From Isoptericola sp. BMS4 (lineage in GTDB: Bacteria; Actinomycetota; Actinomycetes; Actinomycetales; Cellulomonadaceae), in assembly GCF_011634835.1 (NCBI RefSeq), contig NZ_SIRP01000001.1, forward strand, positions 2,847,511 to 2,911,510: DNA of 64,000 nucleotides. Direction: 5' to 3'. Numbering within the stretch: position 1 is the first letter of the stretch; every line of letters starts with the position of its first letter. The position numbers and the translations under genes are program-made. The notes under the pieces were generated by a model that did no database searches, was not told the DNA's origin, and saw only the letters and a program-made list of their open reading frames with translations. Below, in pieces: positions 17,642 through 26,571 of the stretch.

Positions 17642-18297
17642 CCCTCGGAGCGCCGGGCCGCCTCGTCGACGTGCTGCTCGTGGACGACGACCCGCAGGTC
17701 TGCGCGCACCTGGCGGCGATGCTGGGCGGCGACGCCGCGCTCCGGGTGGTCGGCCGGGCGCACGACGGCCCGGCCGCGGTCCGCGAGGCGGGCCGGCTGC
17801 GCCCCGACGTCGTCCTCCTCGACCTGCGGATGCCGGGCGGGGACGGCCTGGACGCCGTCGCACCGCTCGCGGCGCTCGGAGCCCGGGTGGTGGTCCTCAC
17901 GGCGTTCGACTCCGGCCGGGACGTCGACGCCGCGCTCCACCACGGCGCCGCCGGCTACGTGCTGAAGTCGAGCGCGCCCCGCGACCTGGTGCACGTGGTG
18001 CGTGCCGCGGCGGCCGGCCACCAGGTGCTCGCGCCGCCGGTGGTGCGGCGCCTGTCGCGGCGCACGACGCACGAGGCCGCGCTGGCGGCCATGATCCGAC
18101 GCACGCTGACGGACCGGGAGCTCGAGACGCTGCGTTCCCTGGCGGCGGGCATGTCGAACGGGCAGATCGCCGACGACCTCGGCATCGGCGTCCCGACCGT
18201 CAAGGGCCACGTGTCCGCGCTGGTGCGCAAGCTCGGGTGCTCCAGCCGGCTGCAGGCCGCGCTGCTCGCCCGGGACGCCGGCATCGACCGGGTCTGA
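17638..18297 (+). CDS. NarL/LuxR-type response regulator
   Basis: A 219-residue response regulator. The receiver domain (about 9-125) has the acidic pair D-D-D at 16-18, the phosphoacceptor Asp62 in L-L-D-L-R-M-P-G, Thr and Lys in V-V-L-T-A-F and Y-V-L-K-S. The DNA-binding domain (about 155-215) is a LuxR HTH with L-T-D-R-E-L-E-T-L and V-P-T-V-K-G-H-V. GTG start overlaps the kinase stop (GTGA), so the pair is translated together. Targets are unknown; the convergent MMPL gene, or the divergent DUF418 gene, are possible. Confidence 0.93.
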   Translation: MTLGAPGRLVDVLLVDDDPQVCAHLAAMLGGDAALRVVGRAHDGPAAVREAGRLRPDVVLLDLRMPGGDGLDAVAPLAALGARVVVLTAFDSGRDVDAALHHGAAGYVLKSSAPRDLVHVVRAAAAGHQVLAPPVVRRLSRRTTHEAALAAMIRRTLTDRELETLRSLAAGMSNGQIADDLGIGVPTVKGHVSALVRKLGCSSRLQAALLARDAGIDRV

Positions 18298-18310
18298 CTC
18301 CTGGGGCGGG

Positions 18311-20593
18311 TCAGGCGCGGCGCCCGCCCGCGCGGGCGAGGCGCGCCGGCCACCACACCCGGTCCCCGACGTCGTGGACGAGGGCGGGGACGAGGAGGCT
18401 GCGGACCACGAGGGTGTCGACCAGCACGCCGAACGCGACGATGAACGCGAGCTGGGCGAGGAAGAGCAGCGGGATGACGCCGAGCGCCGCGAAGGTCGCG
18501 GCGAGCACGACTCCGGCGGAGGTGATCACCGACCCGGTGACGGCCAGGCCTCGCAGCACGCCGCGCCGGGTGCCGATCTGCAGGCTCTCCTCGCGCACCC
18601 GGGTCATGAGGAAGATCGAGTAGTCCACGCCGAGGGCGACGAGGAAGCAGAACGCGTACAGCGGGACGGACGGGTCGGCGCCGGGGAAGTCGAACACGTG
18701 GTTGAACAGGATCGCTGCGACGCCGAGCGCCGAGCCGAACGAGAGCACGTTGGCGGCCATGAGGAGGACGGCCGCCAGGACCGAGCGCAGCAGCAGCATG
18801 AGGATGACGAGGATGACCAGGAGCACCACGGGCACGATGACCCGCAGGTCTCGTTGCCCGGCGAGCTGGGTGTCCAGCCTCTCGGCGGCCGCTCCCCCGA
18901 CGACCGCGTCCGGGGAGACCTCCTGGACGGATTCGCGCAGCGCCTGGACGGTCTCGACGGCTTCCTGGCTGTCGGACGGCGCCTCGGTGGTGACGTCGAC
19001 GCGGACCTGGTCGTCGACGACGAGCGGGTCGCCCTGGGCGGGCGCACCGGGCGCCGGGGCGGGCTGGTCGGTGACGGGAGTCGCGGCCGCGACTCCGGTG
19101 GTGGCTCCGGCGGCGTCGACGACCGCGTCGAGGTCGTCCGCGGGCGCGACGACGGTCGCCGGCTGGGCGGAGACGCCCTCGAAGTGGGAGGTGAGCGCCT
19201 CCTCACCGTCGACGGAGTCCACCTGCGTGAGGAACACCTCGGAGTCCCCGGTGCCGTCGGAGTCGAGGGTCGGCACGAAGGCCGCGGCAGCGGCGAGCAC
19301 GAGTGCGGTGACGATCCAGACGGGCCGGTCGTGCCGGCCGACGAACCCGGCGACGCGCGACCACAGACCGTGGCCGGCGACGGAGACCGCGTTGTCGTCG
19401 TCCGGGGCGTCAGCCGCTGCGGGCTGCGCGGCGGGGGCACCGGTGCCGTGCCGGGCGTGGCCGGGACCGTGCGGGACGCGGGGCCAGAAGACCCAGCGGG
19501 CGCGGCGTCCGCCGACGAGCAGCAGGGCGGGCAGCAGGGTGAAGGCGGACAGGAAGGCCGCGATGATGCCGATCGCGGCGACCGGGCCGAGGCTGCGGTT
19601 GGAGGACAGGTCGGACAGCAGCAGGCACAGCAGCCCGGCGACGACGGTGCCGGCGCTGGCGGCGATGGGCTCGAGGGAGGCGCGCACCGACCGCCGCAGT
19701 GCGGTGTAGGTGGAGTCGACGCGGCCGAGCTCCTCGCGGTACCGCGCGACGACGAGCAGCGCGTAGTCCACGGAGGCGCCGACGACGAGGATCGACAGGA
19801 TGCCCTGGGACTGGCCGTTGAGGACCAGGATGTCGTTGGCGGCGAGGTGATACACCGCGAGCCCGGCGAGGCTCAGGGCCAGGACGGCGTTGATGATGAC
19901 GACGAAGGGCAGGACGGGTGAGCGGTAGACGAGCGCGAGGATGACCAGCACGGCGCCGAGGGCGACCAGCAGCAGCACGGTGTCGATGGCTCCGAAGGCA
20001 TTGGTCAGGTCGGCGACGAACCCGGCGGGCCCGGTGACCCACGCGTCGAGACCGGACCCGGCGAGACCGCCGTCGGCCGTGTCCGCCGCGGCGAGGTCGC
20101 GCAGCGCGGTGATCGACAGCCCCGCGACGCTGGACTCGTCCGCGCCGACGTCCTCCTGGGCGAGGTCGGCGTCCAGGGAGATCACCACGAGGGCCGCTTC
20201 GCCGTCCTCGGAGGGCACGACGACGGGGTCGGCGACGCTCACCTCGCCCACCGTGGCGGGCTCGTCGCCGGAGGTGCCCTCGAGCGGCGAGTCCGGCACG
20301 GCGTCGGCGTAGGCCTGGACCTGCCCGAGCTGGGCCTGGGTGAGCGGGGACCCGTCGGGGGTCTCCGCGACGAGCAGGGCGGGCAGGGTGGTGTCGTCGG
20401 CGAACTCGGCGGCGAGCTCCGCGGCCCGGGTGGACTCCGCGCTCTCCGGCAGAAACGCCGAGGACTCGTTCGTCTGGACGCTGCTCAGGTTGCCCTGCGC
20501 CTGCCCGCCGAAGGCGCCGACGGCGAGCCACACACCGAGGGCTGCCAGAATGATCAGTCCGCGGAGAGCTCCGCCCCACCTATTGCTCAGCAT
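18311..20593 (-). CDS. MMPL/RND family exporter
   Basis: A 760-residue RND-type membrane protein of the MMPL family, which exports lipids, drugs or pigments using the proton gradient. Layout: one N-terminal helix, an outer loop of about 150 residues, helices about 195-350 (with V-G-A-S-V-D-Y-A-L-L-V-V-A-R-Y-R-E-E, the family motif), a cytosolic loop, helix about 420, a second outer loop, and a final six-helix bundle with G-V-D-Y-S-I-F-L-M-T-R. ATG at 20593 is used; ATG at 20605 is equally possible. Divergent from a MarR regulator, which probably controls it. Confidence 0.9.
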   Translation of the reverse strand: MLSNRWGGALRGLIILAALGVWLAVGAFGGQAQGNLSSVQTNESSAFLPESAESTRAAELAAEFADDTTLPALLVAETPDGSPLTQAQLGQVQAYADAVPDSPLEGTSGDEPATVGEVSVADPVVVPSEDGEAALVVISLDADLAQEDVGADESSVAGLSITALRDLAAADTADGGLAGSGLDAWVTGPAGFVADLTNAFGAIDTVLLLVALGAVLVILALVYRSPVLPFVVIINAVLALSLAGLAVYHLAANDILVLNGQSQGILSILVVGASVDYALLVVARYREELGRVDSTYTALRRSVRASLEPIAASAGTVVAGLLCLLLSDLSSNRSLGPVAAIGIIAAFLSAFTLLPALLLVGGRRARWVFWPRVPHGPGHARHGTGAPAAQPAAADAPDDDNAVSVAGHGLWSRVAGFVGRHDRPVWIVTALVLAAAAAFVPTLDSDGTGDSEVFLTQVDSVDGEEALTSHFEGVSAQPATVVAPADDLDAVVDAAGATTGVAAATPVTDQPAPAPGAPAQGDPLVVDDQVRVDVTTEAPSDSQEAVETVQALRESVQEVSPDAVVGGAAAERLDTQLAGQRDLRVIVPVVLLVILVILMLLLRSVLAAVLLMAANVLSFGSALGVAAILFNHVFDFPGADPSVPLYAFCFLVALGVDYSIFLMTRVREESLQIGTRRGVLRGLAVTGSVITSAGVVLAATFAALGVIPLLFLAQLAFIVAFGVLVDTLVVRSLLVPALVHDVGDRVWWPARLARAGGRRA

Positions 20594-20599
20594 GCTGAG
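20586..20599. promoter_or_regulatory. Candidate MarR operator
   Basis: Perfect 14-base palindrome CTCAGCATGCTGAG between the divergent MMPL and MarR starts. It covers the MMPL start codon at 20593. Position and symmetry fit a MarR-family dimer site repressing both genes. Confidence 0.6.
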
Positions 20600-20630
20600 T
20601 ATCATGACAAACACGGAGATGGGAGTGCAA

Positions 20631-21128
20631 GTGAGCGACGTCGCGCGATGGCCGGGCGAGCAGGAGCCCGAGCCCACGAGCGAGGACCCGGGTCAGTGGC
20701 CCACGGGACGCCTGCTCTTCACCGTCGCGCGCCGCATCGAGAGGGACTGGAACGCACACCTGGCGGCCTGGGAGCTCAACCACGCCGGACACCCCGTCCT
20801 CCTGCACCTGCTGGGCGGACCCCTCACCCAGCGGGAGATCGCGGCCCGCAGCGGGGTCACCGAGCAGACCATGAGTCGCATCGTCACGCGCCTCGAGCGT
20901 TCCGGGTACGTCACGCGCGACGACGACCCCCGCGACCGCCGTCGTCGCGCCGTCACCATCACCGACCCCGGGCGGCGCGCCGTCCTCGAGGCATCCCGGG
21001 TCCAGCCCGCCGAGGACCTGACGTCCCGCGGTCTCGACCCTGCGCAGGTCGAGCAGCTCCGCGCCCTCCTCGTCGCCATGGTCCGGGCCCAGCGGAGCTC
21101 CGACGGCGACGTCGACGGCGAGGGTTAG
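20631..21128 (+). CDS. MarR family transcriptional regulator
   Basis: A 165-residue winged-helix regulator. The wHTH is clear: T-Q-R-E-I-A-A-R-S-G-V-T-E-Q-T-M-S-R-I-V-T-R-L-E (about 62-85) followed by the wing R-D-D-D-P-R-D-R-R-R-R-A-V. GTG at 20631 has GGGAG five bases upstream; longer forms starting at 20604 or 20619 remain possible. Divergent from the MMPL exporter with a palindrome in between, the usual arrangement for a drug- or lipid-responsive repressor and its pump. The lipB promoter overlaps the end of this gene. Confidence 0.88.
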   Translation: MSDVARWPGEQEPEPTSEDPGQWPTGRLLFTVARRIERDWNAHLAAWELNHAGHPVLLHLLGGPLTQREIAARSGVTEQTMSRIVTRLERSGYVTRDDDPRDRRRRAVTITDPGRRAVLEASRVQPAEDLTSRGLDPAQVEQLRALLVAMVRAQRSSDGDVDGEG

Positions 21129-21137
21129 TCTGACCCG

Positions 21138-21842
21138 ATGGACGTCCTCGCGCTGCCCGGGCTGACCGACTACCACGAGGCGTGGGAGCTGCAGCGCCGC
21201 GTCCACGCCGAGGTCGTCGCCGGCGAGCGGCCCGACACCCTGATCGTCGTCGAGCACCCCGACGTGTACACCGCCGGGCGGCGCACCCACCGCGACGAAC
21301 GCCCGACGGACGGCACGCCGGTCGTCGACGTCGACCGCGGCGGCAAGGTCACCTGGCACGGGCCCGGCCAGCAGGTCGTCTACCCGATCCTGCGCCTCGC
21401 CGAGCCGGTCGACGTCGTCGCCTACGTCCGTGCCCTCGAGGAGGCCGTCATGGGCGTGTGCGCCCTCCAAGGCCTGGACACGATCCGCGTGGAGGGCCGC
21501 ACGGGCGTGTGGCTGGCGGCGGACGACACGCGCCGCGAGCGCAAGGTCTGCGCCATCGGCGTGCGCACCGCCAAGGGCGTCACGATGCACGGCATCGCCC
21601 TCAACTGCTGCCCGGACCTGAGCCGGTTCGAGACCATCGTGCCGTGCGGCATCACCGACGCGGACGTGACGTCGCTGACGATCGAGACCGGTCGCACCGT
21701 CACGCTCGACGAGGTGGTCGCGCCGCTCACCGAGGCGCTGGCCCGCGAGCTCGCTCCGCTGCGGGCCGCGGTGCGCGGTGCCTCTGGTGTCTCTGGTGTC
21801 TCTCGTGCCGCCGGTGTTGCTGAGGTCACGTCCAGGCCGTGA
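21138..21842 (+). CDS. lipB: Octanoyl-ACP:protein octanoyltransferase
   Basis: A 234-residue cofactor transferase that moves octanoyl groups from acyl carrier protein to lipoyl domains such as those of the E2 encoded upstream. The active pair is present: Lys136 in R-K-V-C-A-I-G and Cys170 in [18 protein letters not shown] (68-79) is the family signature. The last 25 residues are a poorly conserved tail encoded by a short imperfect repeat (tctggtgtc). TAGTCT stands six bases before the ATG, so it is probably leaderless. lipA follows after 122 bases. Confidence 0.95.
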   Translation: MDVLALPGLTDYHEAWELQRRVHAEVVAGERPDTLIVVEHPDVYTAGRRTHRDERPTDGTPVVDVDRGGKVTWHGPGQQVVYPILRLAEPVDVVAYVRALEEAVMGVCALQGLDTIRVEGRTGVWLAADDTRRERKVCAIGVRTAKGVTMHGIALNCCPDLSRFETIVPCGITDADVTSLTIETGRTVTLDEVVAPLTEALARELAPLRAAVRGASGVSGVSRAAGVAEVTSRP

Positions 21843-21964
21843 GAGTCGGGGTCCTCCGGCGCGCGGCTCTCACGTAGTCTGACGACGTCCGGCGCGGCAC
21901 ATCGGGCCAGCACAGACCCGCCCCGCCGGGCGTCCACCTGCTCGACGACGACCGGGAGACACCC

Positions 21965-22975
21965 GTGACGATCGCACCCGAGGGCCGCCGCATGCTGCGC
22001 ATCGAGGCCCGCAACGCCGAGACGCCCATCGAGAAGAAGCCCGAGTGGATCAAGACGAAGGCCGTGATGGGCCCGGAGTACCGGGACCTCAAGGGCCTGG
22101 TCAAGGGCGAGGGCCTGCACACGGTGTGCGAGGAAGCGGGCTGTCCCAACATCTTCGAGTGCTGGGAGGACCGCGAGGCCACGTTCCTCATCGGTGGCGA
22201 CCAGTGCACCCGCCGGTGCGACTTCTGCCAGATCGACACGGGCAAGCCGGCCGAGTTCGACGCCGACGAGCCGCGCCGCGTCGCCGAGTCCGTGCGCACG
22301 ATGGGCCTGAAGTACTCGACGGTCACCGGCGTCGCCCGTGACGACCTGCCGGACGGCGGCGCCTGGCTGTACGCCGAGACGGTGCGCCAGATCCACGCCC
22401 TCAACCCCGGCACGGGCGTCGAGCTGCTCATCCCGGACTTCAACGCGATCCCGGAGCTCCTGGACCAGGTCAACGAGTCGCGCCCCGAGGTGATGGCGCA
22501 CAACGTCGAGACGGTGCCGCGGATCTTCAAGCAGATCCGCCCCGCCTTCCGCTACGAGCGGTCGCTGTCGGTGCTGACCCGGGCCCGCGACGCCGGCCTC
22601 ATCACCAAGTCGAACCTCATCCTCGGCATGGGCGAGACCATCGACGAGGCGCGCGAGGCGCTGGTCGACCTGCACGAGGCCGGGTGCGACCTCATCACCA
22701 TCACCCAGTACCTGCGCCCGTCGGTGCGCCACCACCCGGTCGAGCGCTGGGTGCGGCCCGAGGAGTTCGTCGAGCTGTCGCAGGCGGCGGAGGAGATCGG
22801 CTTCCTCGGCGTCATGGCGGGTCCCCTCGTGCGGTCGTCCTACCGCGCGGGGCGCCTCTGGGGCCAGGCGATGACCAAGCACGGGCGGCCGATCCCCGAG
22901 GCCCTGTCCCACCTGGCCGAGCCGACGACGGCACGCCAGGAGGCGGCGAGCCTGCTCTCGCCCACCACCCACTGA
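21965..22975 (+). CDS. lipA: Lipoyl synthase
   Basis: A 336-residue radical SAM enzyme that inserts two sulfur atoms into protein-bound octanoyl groups. Auxiliary cluster ligands are Cys55, Cys60 and Cys66; the radical SAM cluster ligands are Cys81, Cys85 and Cys88 in C-T-R-R-C-D-F-C. The C-terminal R-S-S-Y-R-A-G segment carries the Ser ligand of the auxiliary cluster. GTG start at 21965 with a GGGAG-like site upstream. Works directly after lipB and serves the sucB-type E2 and the glycine cleavage H protein. Confidence 0.96.
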   Translation: MTIAPEGRRMLRIEARNAETPIEKKPEWIKTKAVMGPEYRDLKGLVKGEGLHTVCEEAGCPNIFECWEDREATFLIGGDQCTRRCDFCQIDTGKPAEFDADEPRRVAESVRTMGLKYSTVTGVARDDLPDGGAWLYAETVRQIHALNPGTGVELLIPDFNAIPELLDQVNESRPEVMAHNVETVPRIFKQIRPAFRYERSLSVLTRARDAGLITKSNLILGMGETIDEAREALVDLHEAGCDLITITQYLRPSVRHHPVERWVRPEEFVELSQAAEEIGFLGVMAGPLVRSSYRAGRLWGQAMTKHGRPIPEALSHLAEPTTARQEAASLLSPTTH

Positions 22976-23007
22976 CCACACCCGCCCGCCCACTAGACTG
23001 GACCACC

Positions 23008-23742
23008 ATGGCCCGCTCCAAGTCCGACGCCGACGCGCCCGCAGAGGGCACCGGCAAGCAGAAGAAGCCGAAGAAGCAGCGCTGGTACCACCAGGTGTGG
23101 GCCGCGTACCAGATGACGCGCAAGCAGGACCCGACCGTCACCTGGGTGATCCTCGGCGTCTTCGTCGGCGTCCTCGCGGTCGCGCTGATCCTCGGGCTGG
23201 TCTTCGACGCCCCCGTATACGCGACGATCGTCGGGCTGCCGTTCGCGCTCCTCGCCTCGATGTTCACCCTGACCCGCAAGGCGGAGAAGGCGGCGTACAC
23301 GCAGATCGCCGGGCAGCCCGGAGCCGCGCGTGCCGCGCTCGGCACGGTGCGCGGCGGCTGGGTGTTCGACGACGAGCCGGTCGCGATCAACCCGCGCACC
23401 CAGGACTTCATCTTCCGTGGGGTGGGTCGTCCCGGCGTCGTGCTCGTCAGCGAGGGCCCGTCGCACCGGGTCACCAAGATGCTGGAGGACGAGCGCCGGA
23501 AGGTCTCCCGCGTGCTGCCGAACGTGCCGGTCACGCTGGTCCAGTGCGGCGACGGCGAGGGCCAGGTGCCCCTGCCGAAGGTGGCCCGCAAGGTGCAGAA
23601 GCTCAAGCGCACGCTCACCAAGCCCGAGGCCGACCAGGTGCGCAAGCGCCTCAAGGCGCTCGGCGGGGCCCGCCTGCCGATCCCGAAGGGCGTCGACCCG
23701 ATGCGGGCGCGCCCCGACCGCAAGGGGATGCGCGGCCGCTGA
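23008..23742 (+). CDS. DUF4191 membrane protein
   Basis: A 244-residue protein of the actinobacterial DUF4191 family (Rv2219-like), always found next to lipA; function unknown. A Lys-rich cytosolic N-terminus (1-40) is followed by two transmembrane helices (about 46-66 and 70-90) and a soluble domain (100-244) with V-F-D-D-E-P-V-A-I-N-P-R and a basic C-terminus. ATG at 23008 follows TAGACT by eight bases. A strong hairpin follows the gene. Confidence 0.88.
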   Translation: MARSKSDADAPAEGTGKQKKPKKQRWYHQVWAAYQMTRKQDPTVTWVILGVFVGVLAVALILGLVFDAPVYATIVGLPFALLASMFTLTRKAEKAAYTQIAGQPGAARAALGTVRGGWVFDDEPVAINPRTQDFIFRGVGRPGVVLVSEGPSHRVTKMLEDERRKVSRVLPNVPVTLVQCGDGEGQVPLPKVARKVQKLKRTLTKPEADQVRKRLKALGGARLPIPKGVDPMRARPDRKGMRGR

Positions 23743-23755
23743 CCGCGACCCGGCA

Positions 23756-23801
23756 ACACGACGAGCCCCCGGCGCCTGACGGCGCCGGGGGCTCGTCGTG
23801 T
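23756..23801. terminator. Terminator after the lip cluster
   Basis: Perfect 21-base inverted repeat (23756-23776 and 23781-23801) with a four-base loop, 14 bases after the DUF4191 stop and in front of the convergent RDD gene. It should stop transcription from both sides. Confidence 0.85.
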
Positions 23802-23863
23802 CACGGCCGGGTCAGGTCACGGCCGGGTCAGCGCGACGGCCAGGTCATCTCCGACCCCAGCCG

Positions 23864-24310
23864 TCACCGCCGGACGATGACGGTGCCGGCGGCGCGGTCG
23901 TGAAGGCCTCGCCCGTCGGAGGCCCACACGACGGCGGGGATGACCAGGCACAGCAGCACGGTGCGGACCGCGCCGCGCGCGAAGCCGACCAGGACTCCGG
24001 CCGGGGCACCGAGCACCCGCACCTGCAGGCCGAGGATCCGGTGCCCGAGAGTGAACCCGACCGTGCTCACCAGCAGGAGGTTCTCCAGGGCGAAGATGCC
24101 CAGGGTCGCCCACGAGTTCGCGTCGGCGAGCAGGTAGCTGATGAGCATGGCCACGAGCCAGTCGAGGACGAGCGCGACCAGCCGGCGGGACAGCGGCGCC
24201 GGCGACCCCGGGCCGGACTCGGGCAGGCCCAGGCGCTCGGCTGACGACCCGCCGGGCCCCGCCCCGGAGCCGCCCTCGAGCCACGACCCCATGTCCTCGC
24301 GTGATGGCAT
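23864..24310 (-). CDS. RDD family membrane protein
   Basis: A 148-residue RDD-domain protein with two or three transmembrane helices (about 43-62, 68-88, 107-127) and the family features S-R-R-L-V-A-L-V-L-D-W at 41-51 and G-H-R-I-L-G-L-Q-V-R at 88-97. Function unknown. The same family stands beside glnA in mycobacteria (Rv2219A). ATG at 24310 follows TAGGCT by six bases on the minus strand, a leaderless arrangement. It is divergent from glnA. Confidence 0.88.
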   Translation of the reverse strand: MPSREDMGSWLEGGSGAGPGGSSAERLGLPESGPGSPAPLSRRLVALVLDWLVAMLISYLLADANSWATLGIFALENLLLVSTVGFTLGHRILGLQVRVLGAPAGVLVGFARGAVRTVLLCLVIPAVVWASDGRGLHDRAAGTVIVRR

Positions 24311-24399
24311 GGTGCCAGCCTACGTCGGGCGCTCCCTGCGCCTGAGCCGCCGTCCCGCGTCATCTGCCGGACGGTCCCGACCGCCGCACCACCCCGTGT

Positions 24400-24437
24400 G
24401 TAACATGCCGGAAACACCGGGGCCATGCCAGGGTAAC
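24400..24437 (+). promoter_or_regulatory. GlnR-type operator of glnA
   Basis: GTAAC at 24400-24404, six bases, GAAAC at 24411-24415, exactly the GTNAC-N6-GAAAC consensus of GlnR in Streptomyces. A third half-site GTAAC lies at 24433-24437, three 11-base steps from the first. The likely -10 element TAGCGT is at 24448-24453, so the boxes occupy about -60 to -23, a place suited to activation under nitrogen limitation. Confidence 0.65.
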
Positions 24438-24447
24438 GACTCCCTTC

Positions 24448-24453
24448 TAGCGT
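24448..24453 (+). promoter_or_regulatory. Candidate -10 element of glnA
   Basis: TAGCGT matches the actinobacterial TANNNT pattern. It predicts a transcript start near 24460 and a leader of about 75 bases before the glnA start, unlike the many leaderless genes around it. AAGGAG near 24520 serves as ribosome binding site. Confidence 0.45.
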
Positions 24454-24534
24454 CGGGCACGCCGACCCACGGCCCCTCACCGCGGCACGTCCGCGCGGTA
24501 TGTCCGAGCGGTAAGTCCAGCAAGGAGCGCACGC

Positions 24535-25959
24535 ATGTTCACCAACGCCGACGAGGCCATCGCCTATACCCGTCGTGAGGGGGTGGAGTTCATCGACGTC
24601 CGGTTCATCGACCTGCCGGGCGTGATGCAGCACTTCAACATCCCCGTCGAGCAGTTCGACGAGGACTCGTTCACCGACGGCCTCATGTTCGACGGGTCCT
24701 CGATCCGCGGCTTCCAGGCGATCCACGAGTCGGACATGAAGCTCGTGCCGGACGTCACCACCGCGTACCTGGACCCGTTCCGCAAGCGCAAGACGCTCAT
24801 CATGAACTTCTCGATCGTGGACCCGTTCACGGACGAGCCGTACTCCCGCGACCCGCGCACCATCGCCGCCAAGGCCGAGGCGTACCTGCGCTCCACCGGC
24901 ATCGCGGACACCGCGTTCTTCGCGCCCGAGGCCGAGTTCTACATCTTCGACGACGTGCGCTTCAAGACCGCGTCGAACGAGGGGTACTACCACATCGACT
25001 CCGTCGAGGCCGCGTGGAACACCGGTCGCGAGGAGGAGGGCGGCAACCTCGGGTACAAGACGCGGTACAAGGGTGGCTACTTCCCCGTCTCCCCGAACGA
25101 CCAGTTCGCGGACCTGCGTGACGACATCTGCGCCGCGCTCGCCGAGGTCGGCCTCGACGTCGAGCGCGCGCACCACGAGGTGGGCACCGCCGGTCAGCAG
25201 GAGATCAACTACAAGTTCAACACCCTGCTGCACTCCGCCGACGACCTGATGAAGTTCAAGTACGTCGTCAAGAACGTCGCCTGGCAGGCGGGCAAGTCCG
25301 TCACCTTCATGCCGAAGCCGATCTTCGGCGACAACGGCTCGGGCATGCACTCCCACCAGTCCCTGTGGCTGAACGGCGACCCGCTGTTCTACGACGAGAA
25401 GGGCTACGGTGGCCTCTCGGACACGGCCCGCTGGTACATCGGCGGCCTGCTCAAGCACGCCCCGTCGCTGCTGGCCTTCACCAACCCGTCGGTGAACTCC
25501 TACCACCGCCTGGTCCCCGGCTACGAGGCCCCGGTCAACCTGGTCTACTCGGCCCGCAACCGCTCCGCGTGCATCCGCATCCCGGTCACCGGCTCCTCGC
25601 CGAAGGCCAAGCGCGTCGAGTTCCGCGTGCCGGACCCGTCGGCCAACCCGTACCTGGCGTTCGCCGCCCAGCTCCTCGCGGGCCTCGACGGCATCAAGAA
25701 CCGCATCGAGCCCCCGGCGCCGGTCGACAAGGACCTGTACGAGTTGCCCCCGGAGGAGCACGCGCAGATCGCCCAGGTCCCCGCCTCGCTCGGCGAGGCC
25801 CTCGACAACCTCGAGCGCGACCACGAGTTCCTCACCCAGGGCGACGTCTTCTCCGAGGACCTCATCGCCACCTGGATCGACTACAAGCGCTCCAACGAGA
25901 TCGACCCGATCCGGCTGCGCCCGCACCCGCACGAGTTCGAGCTCTACTACGACATCTGA
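24535..25959 (+). CDS. glnA: Glutamine synthetase, type I-beta
   Basis: A 474-residue glutamine synthetase making glutamine from glutamate, ammonia and ATP; forms dodecamers in the cytosol. The substrate and metal motifs are present: F-D-G-S-S-I-R-G-F near 52-60, F-F-A-P-E-A-E-F-Y near 129-137, G-S-G-M-H-S-H-Q-S near 266-274, and N-R-S-A-C-I-R-I-P. The adenylylation site is Tyr402 in D-K-D-L-Y-E-L-P, so activity should be controlled by the GlnE protein encoded about 6-11 kb downstream. ATG with AAGGAG upstream. Transcription is probably under GlnR (boxes at 24400-24437). Confidence 0.97.
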   Translation: MFTNADEAIAYTRREGVEFIDVRFIDLPGVMQHFNIPVEQFDEDSFTDGLMFDGSSIRGFQAIHESDMKLVPDVTTAYLDPFRKRKTLIMNFSIVDPFTDEPYSRDPRTIAAKAEAYLRSTGIADTAFFAPEAEFYIFDDVRFKTASNEGYYHIDSVEAAWNTGREEEGGNLGYKTRYKGGYFPVSPNDQFADLRDDICAALAEVGLDVERAHHEVGTAGQQEINYKFNTLLHSADDLMKFKYVVKNVAWQAGKSVTFMPKPIFGDNGSGMHSHQSLWLNGDPLFYDEKGYGGLSDTARWYIGGLLKHAPSLLAFTNPSVNSYHRLVPGYEAPVNLVYSARNRSACIRIPVTGSSPKAKRVEFRVPDPSANPYLAFAAQLLAGLDGIKNRIEPPAPVDKDLYELPPEEHAQIAQVPASLGEALDNLERDHEFLTQGDVFSEDLIATWIDYKRSNEIDPIRLRPHPHEFELYYDI

Positions 25960-25991
25960 TCGGCGGCCCGCGTAGGGCCTGACCGGGTCAC

Positions 25992-26053
25992 CGAAACGGC
26001 GGCTGACCTGCACGGACGTCAATCGACGTTGTGCAGCGTCGGTCGCCGTTTCG
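25992..26053 (+). terminator. Imperfect long hairpin after glnA
   Basis: CGAAACGGCG at 25992-26001 pairs with CGCCGTTTCG at 26044-26053. Inside, GAC and TGCAC pair with their complements after single mismatches. It starts 33 bases after the glnA stop and probably ends that transcript. Confidence 0.6.
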
Positions 26054-26133
26054 CATGCTCCCGTGTCACGGATGCGTCATCCCCCAGACGATGCCGCGGT
26101 GCACGCTCGCCCGTAGGGACCGCCGCGGCGAGT

Positions 26134-26149
26134 TGTACCATCTGGTACA
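26134..26149. promoter_or_regulatory. TetR-type operator covering -10 and start codon
   Basis: Perfect inverted repeat TGTACCA, two bases, TGGTACA. The candidate -10 TACCAT (26136-26141) lies inside it, and the last base is the A of the ATG at 26149. A TetR dimer here would block a leaderless SRPBCC-tetR operon and thus autoregulate. Confidence 0.65.
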
Positions 26150-26571
26150 TGCTGACCATCGAACGTGTCATCCACGCCGCACGGAACCACGTCTGGGACT
26201 TCCTCGGCGACCTCGAGGCGTGGGCCGGGATGCTCCCGACCGTCGACGAGATCGAGCGCGTCGACGGCGTCGGCCCGATCGCCGTCGGCTCCCGGTTCCG
26301 CGTCAGGCAGCCGGGGCTCGCCGAGGCGACGTACGAGATCACCGAGTGGCAGCCGGGCCGCGCCTTCACCTGGCAGGCCCCGCTGCGCGGCGTCCGCACC
26401 GTGGCGACCCACCACCTCCGCGACCACGATTCCGGGAGTGAGCTCACGCTCGGGATCGCGTGGCACGGACCACTCGCCGGACCGGTACGCCTGACCTTCC
26501 GCCGGAAGACGCTCCGCTTCCTCGACGCGGAGGCGGCCACGCTCGCGCGGCTCGCCGAGGCGCGCCCGTGA
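26149..26571 (+). CDS. SRPBCC family lipid-binding-like protein
   Basis: A 140-residue protein with the START/Bet v 1-like fold (SRPBCC, polyketide cyclase/dehydrase-like): the start T-I-E-R-V-I-H-A-A-R-N-H-V-W-D-F-L-G-D-L-E as paired elements, then G-S-R-F-R-V-R-Q-P-G and a long C-terminal helix. Such proteins bind hydrophobic ligands; the ligand here is unknown. The stop overlaps the TetR start (GTGA), so the two genes form a unit. TACCAT with seven bases before ATG implies a leaderless message lying inside a palindrome. Confidence 0.8.
   Translation: MLTIERVIHAARNHVWDFLGDLEAWAGMLPTVDEIERVDGVGPIAVGSRFRVRQPGLAEATYEITEWQPGRAFTWQAPLRGVRTVATHHLRDHDSGSELTLGIAWHGPLAGPVRLTFRRKTLRFLDAEAATLARLAEARP

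Noticed and set aside
18311-20593. Assigning the MMPL protein to carotenoid transport, since C. glutamicum has an mmpL gene in its crt operon
   Set aside because: Here it is about 40 kb from the crt genes, has its own MarR regulator, and its promoter lacks the CTAGCC-N-GGCTAG operator.
21782-21803. Repeat tctggtgtc near the end of lipB
   Set aside because: Just over two copies inside a poorly conserved tail; too short to claim more than local slippage.
23801-23832. Two copies of a 14-base segment (tcacggccgggtca) after the lip cluster terminator
   Set aside because: Only two copies, GC-rich and without symmetry or clear position relative to a start; no function can be argued.
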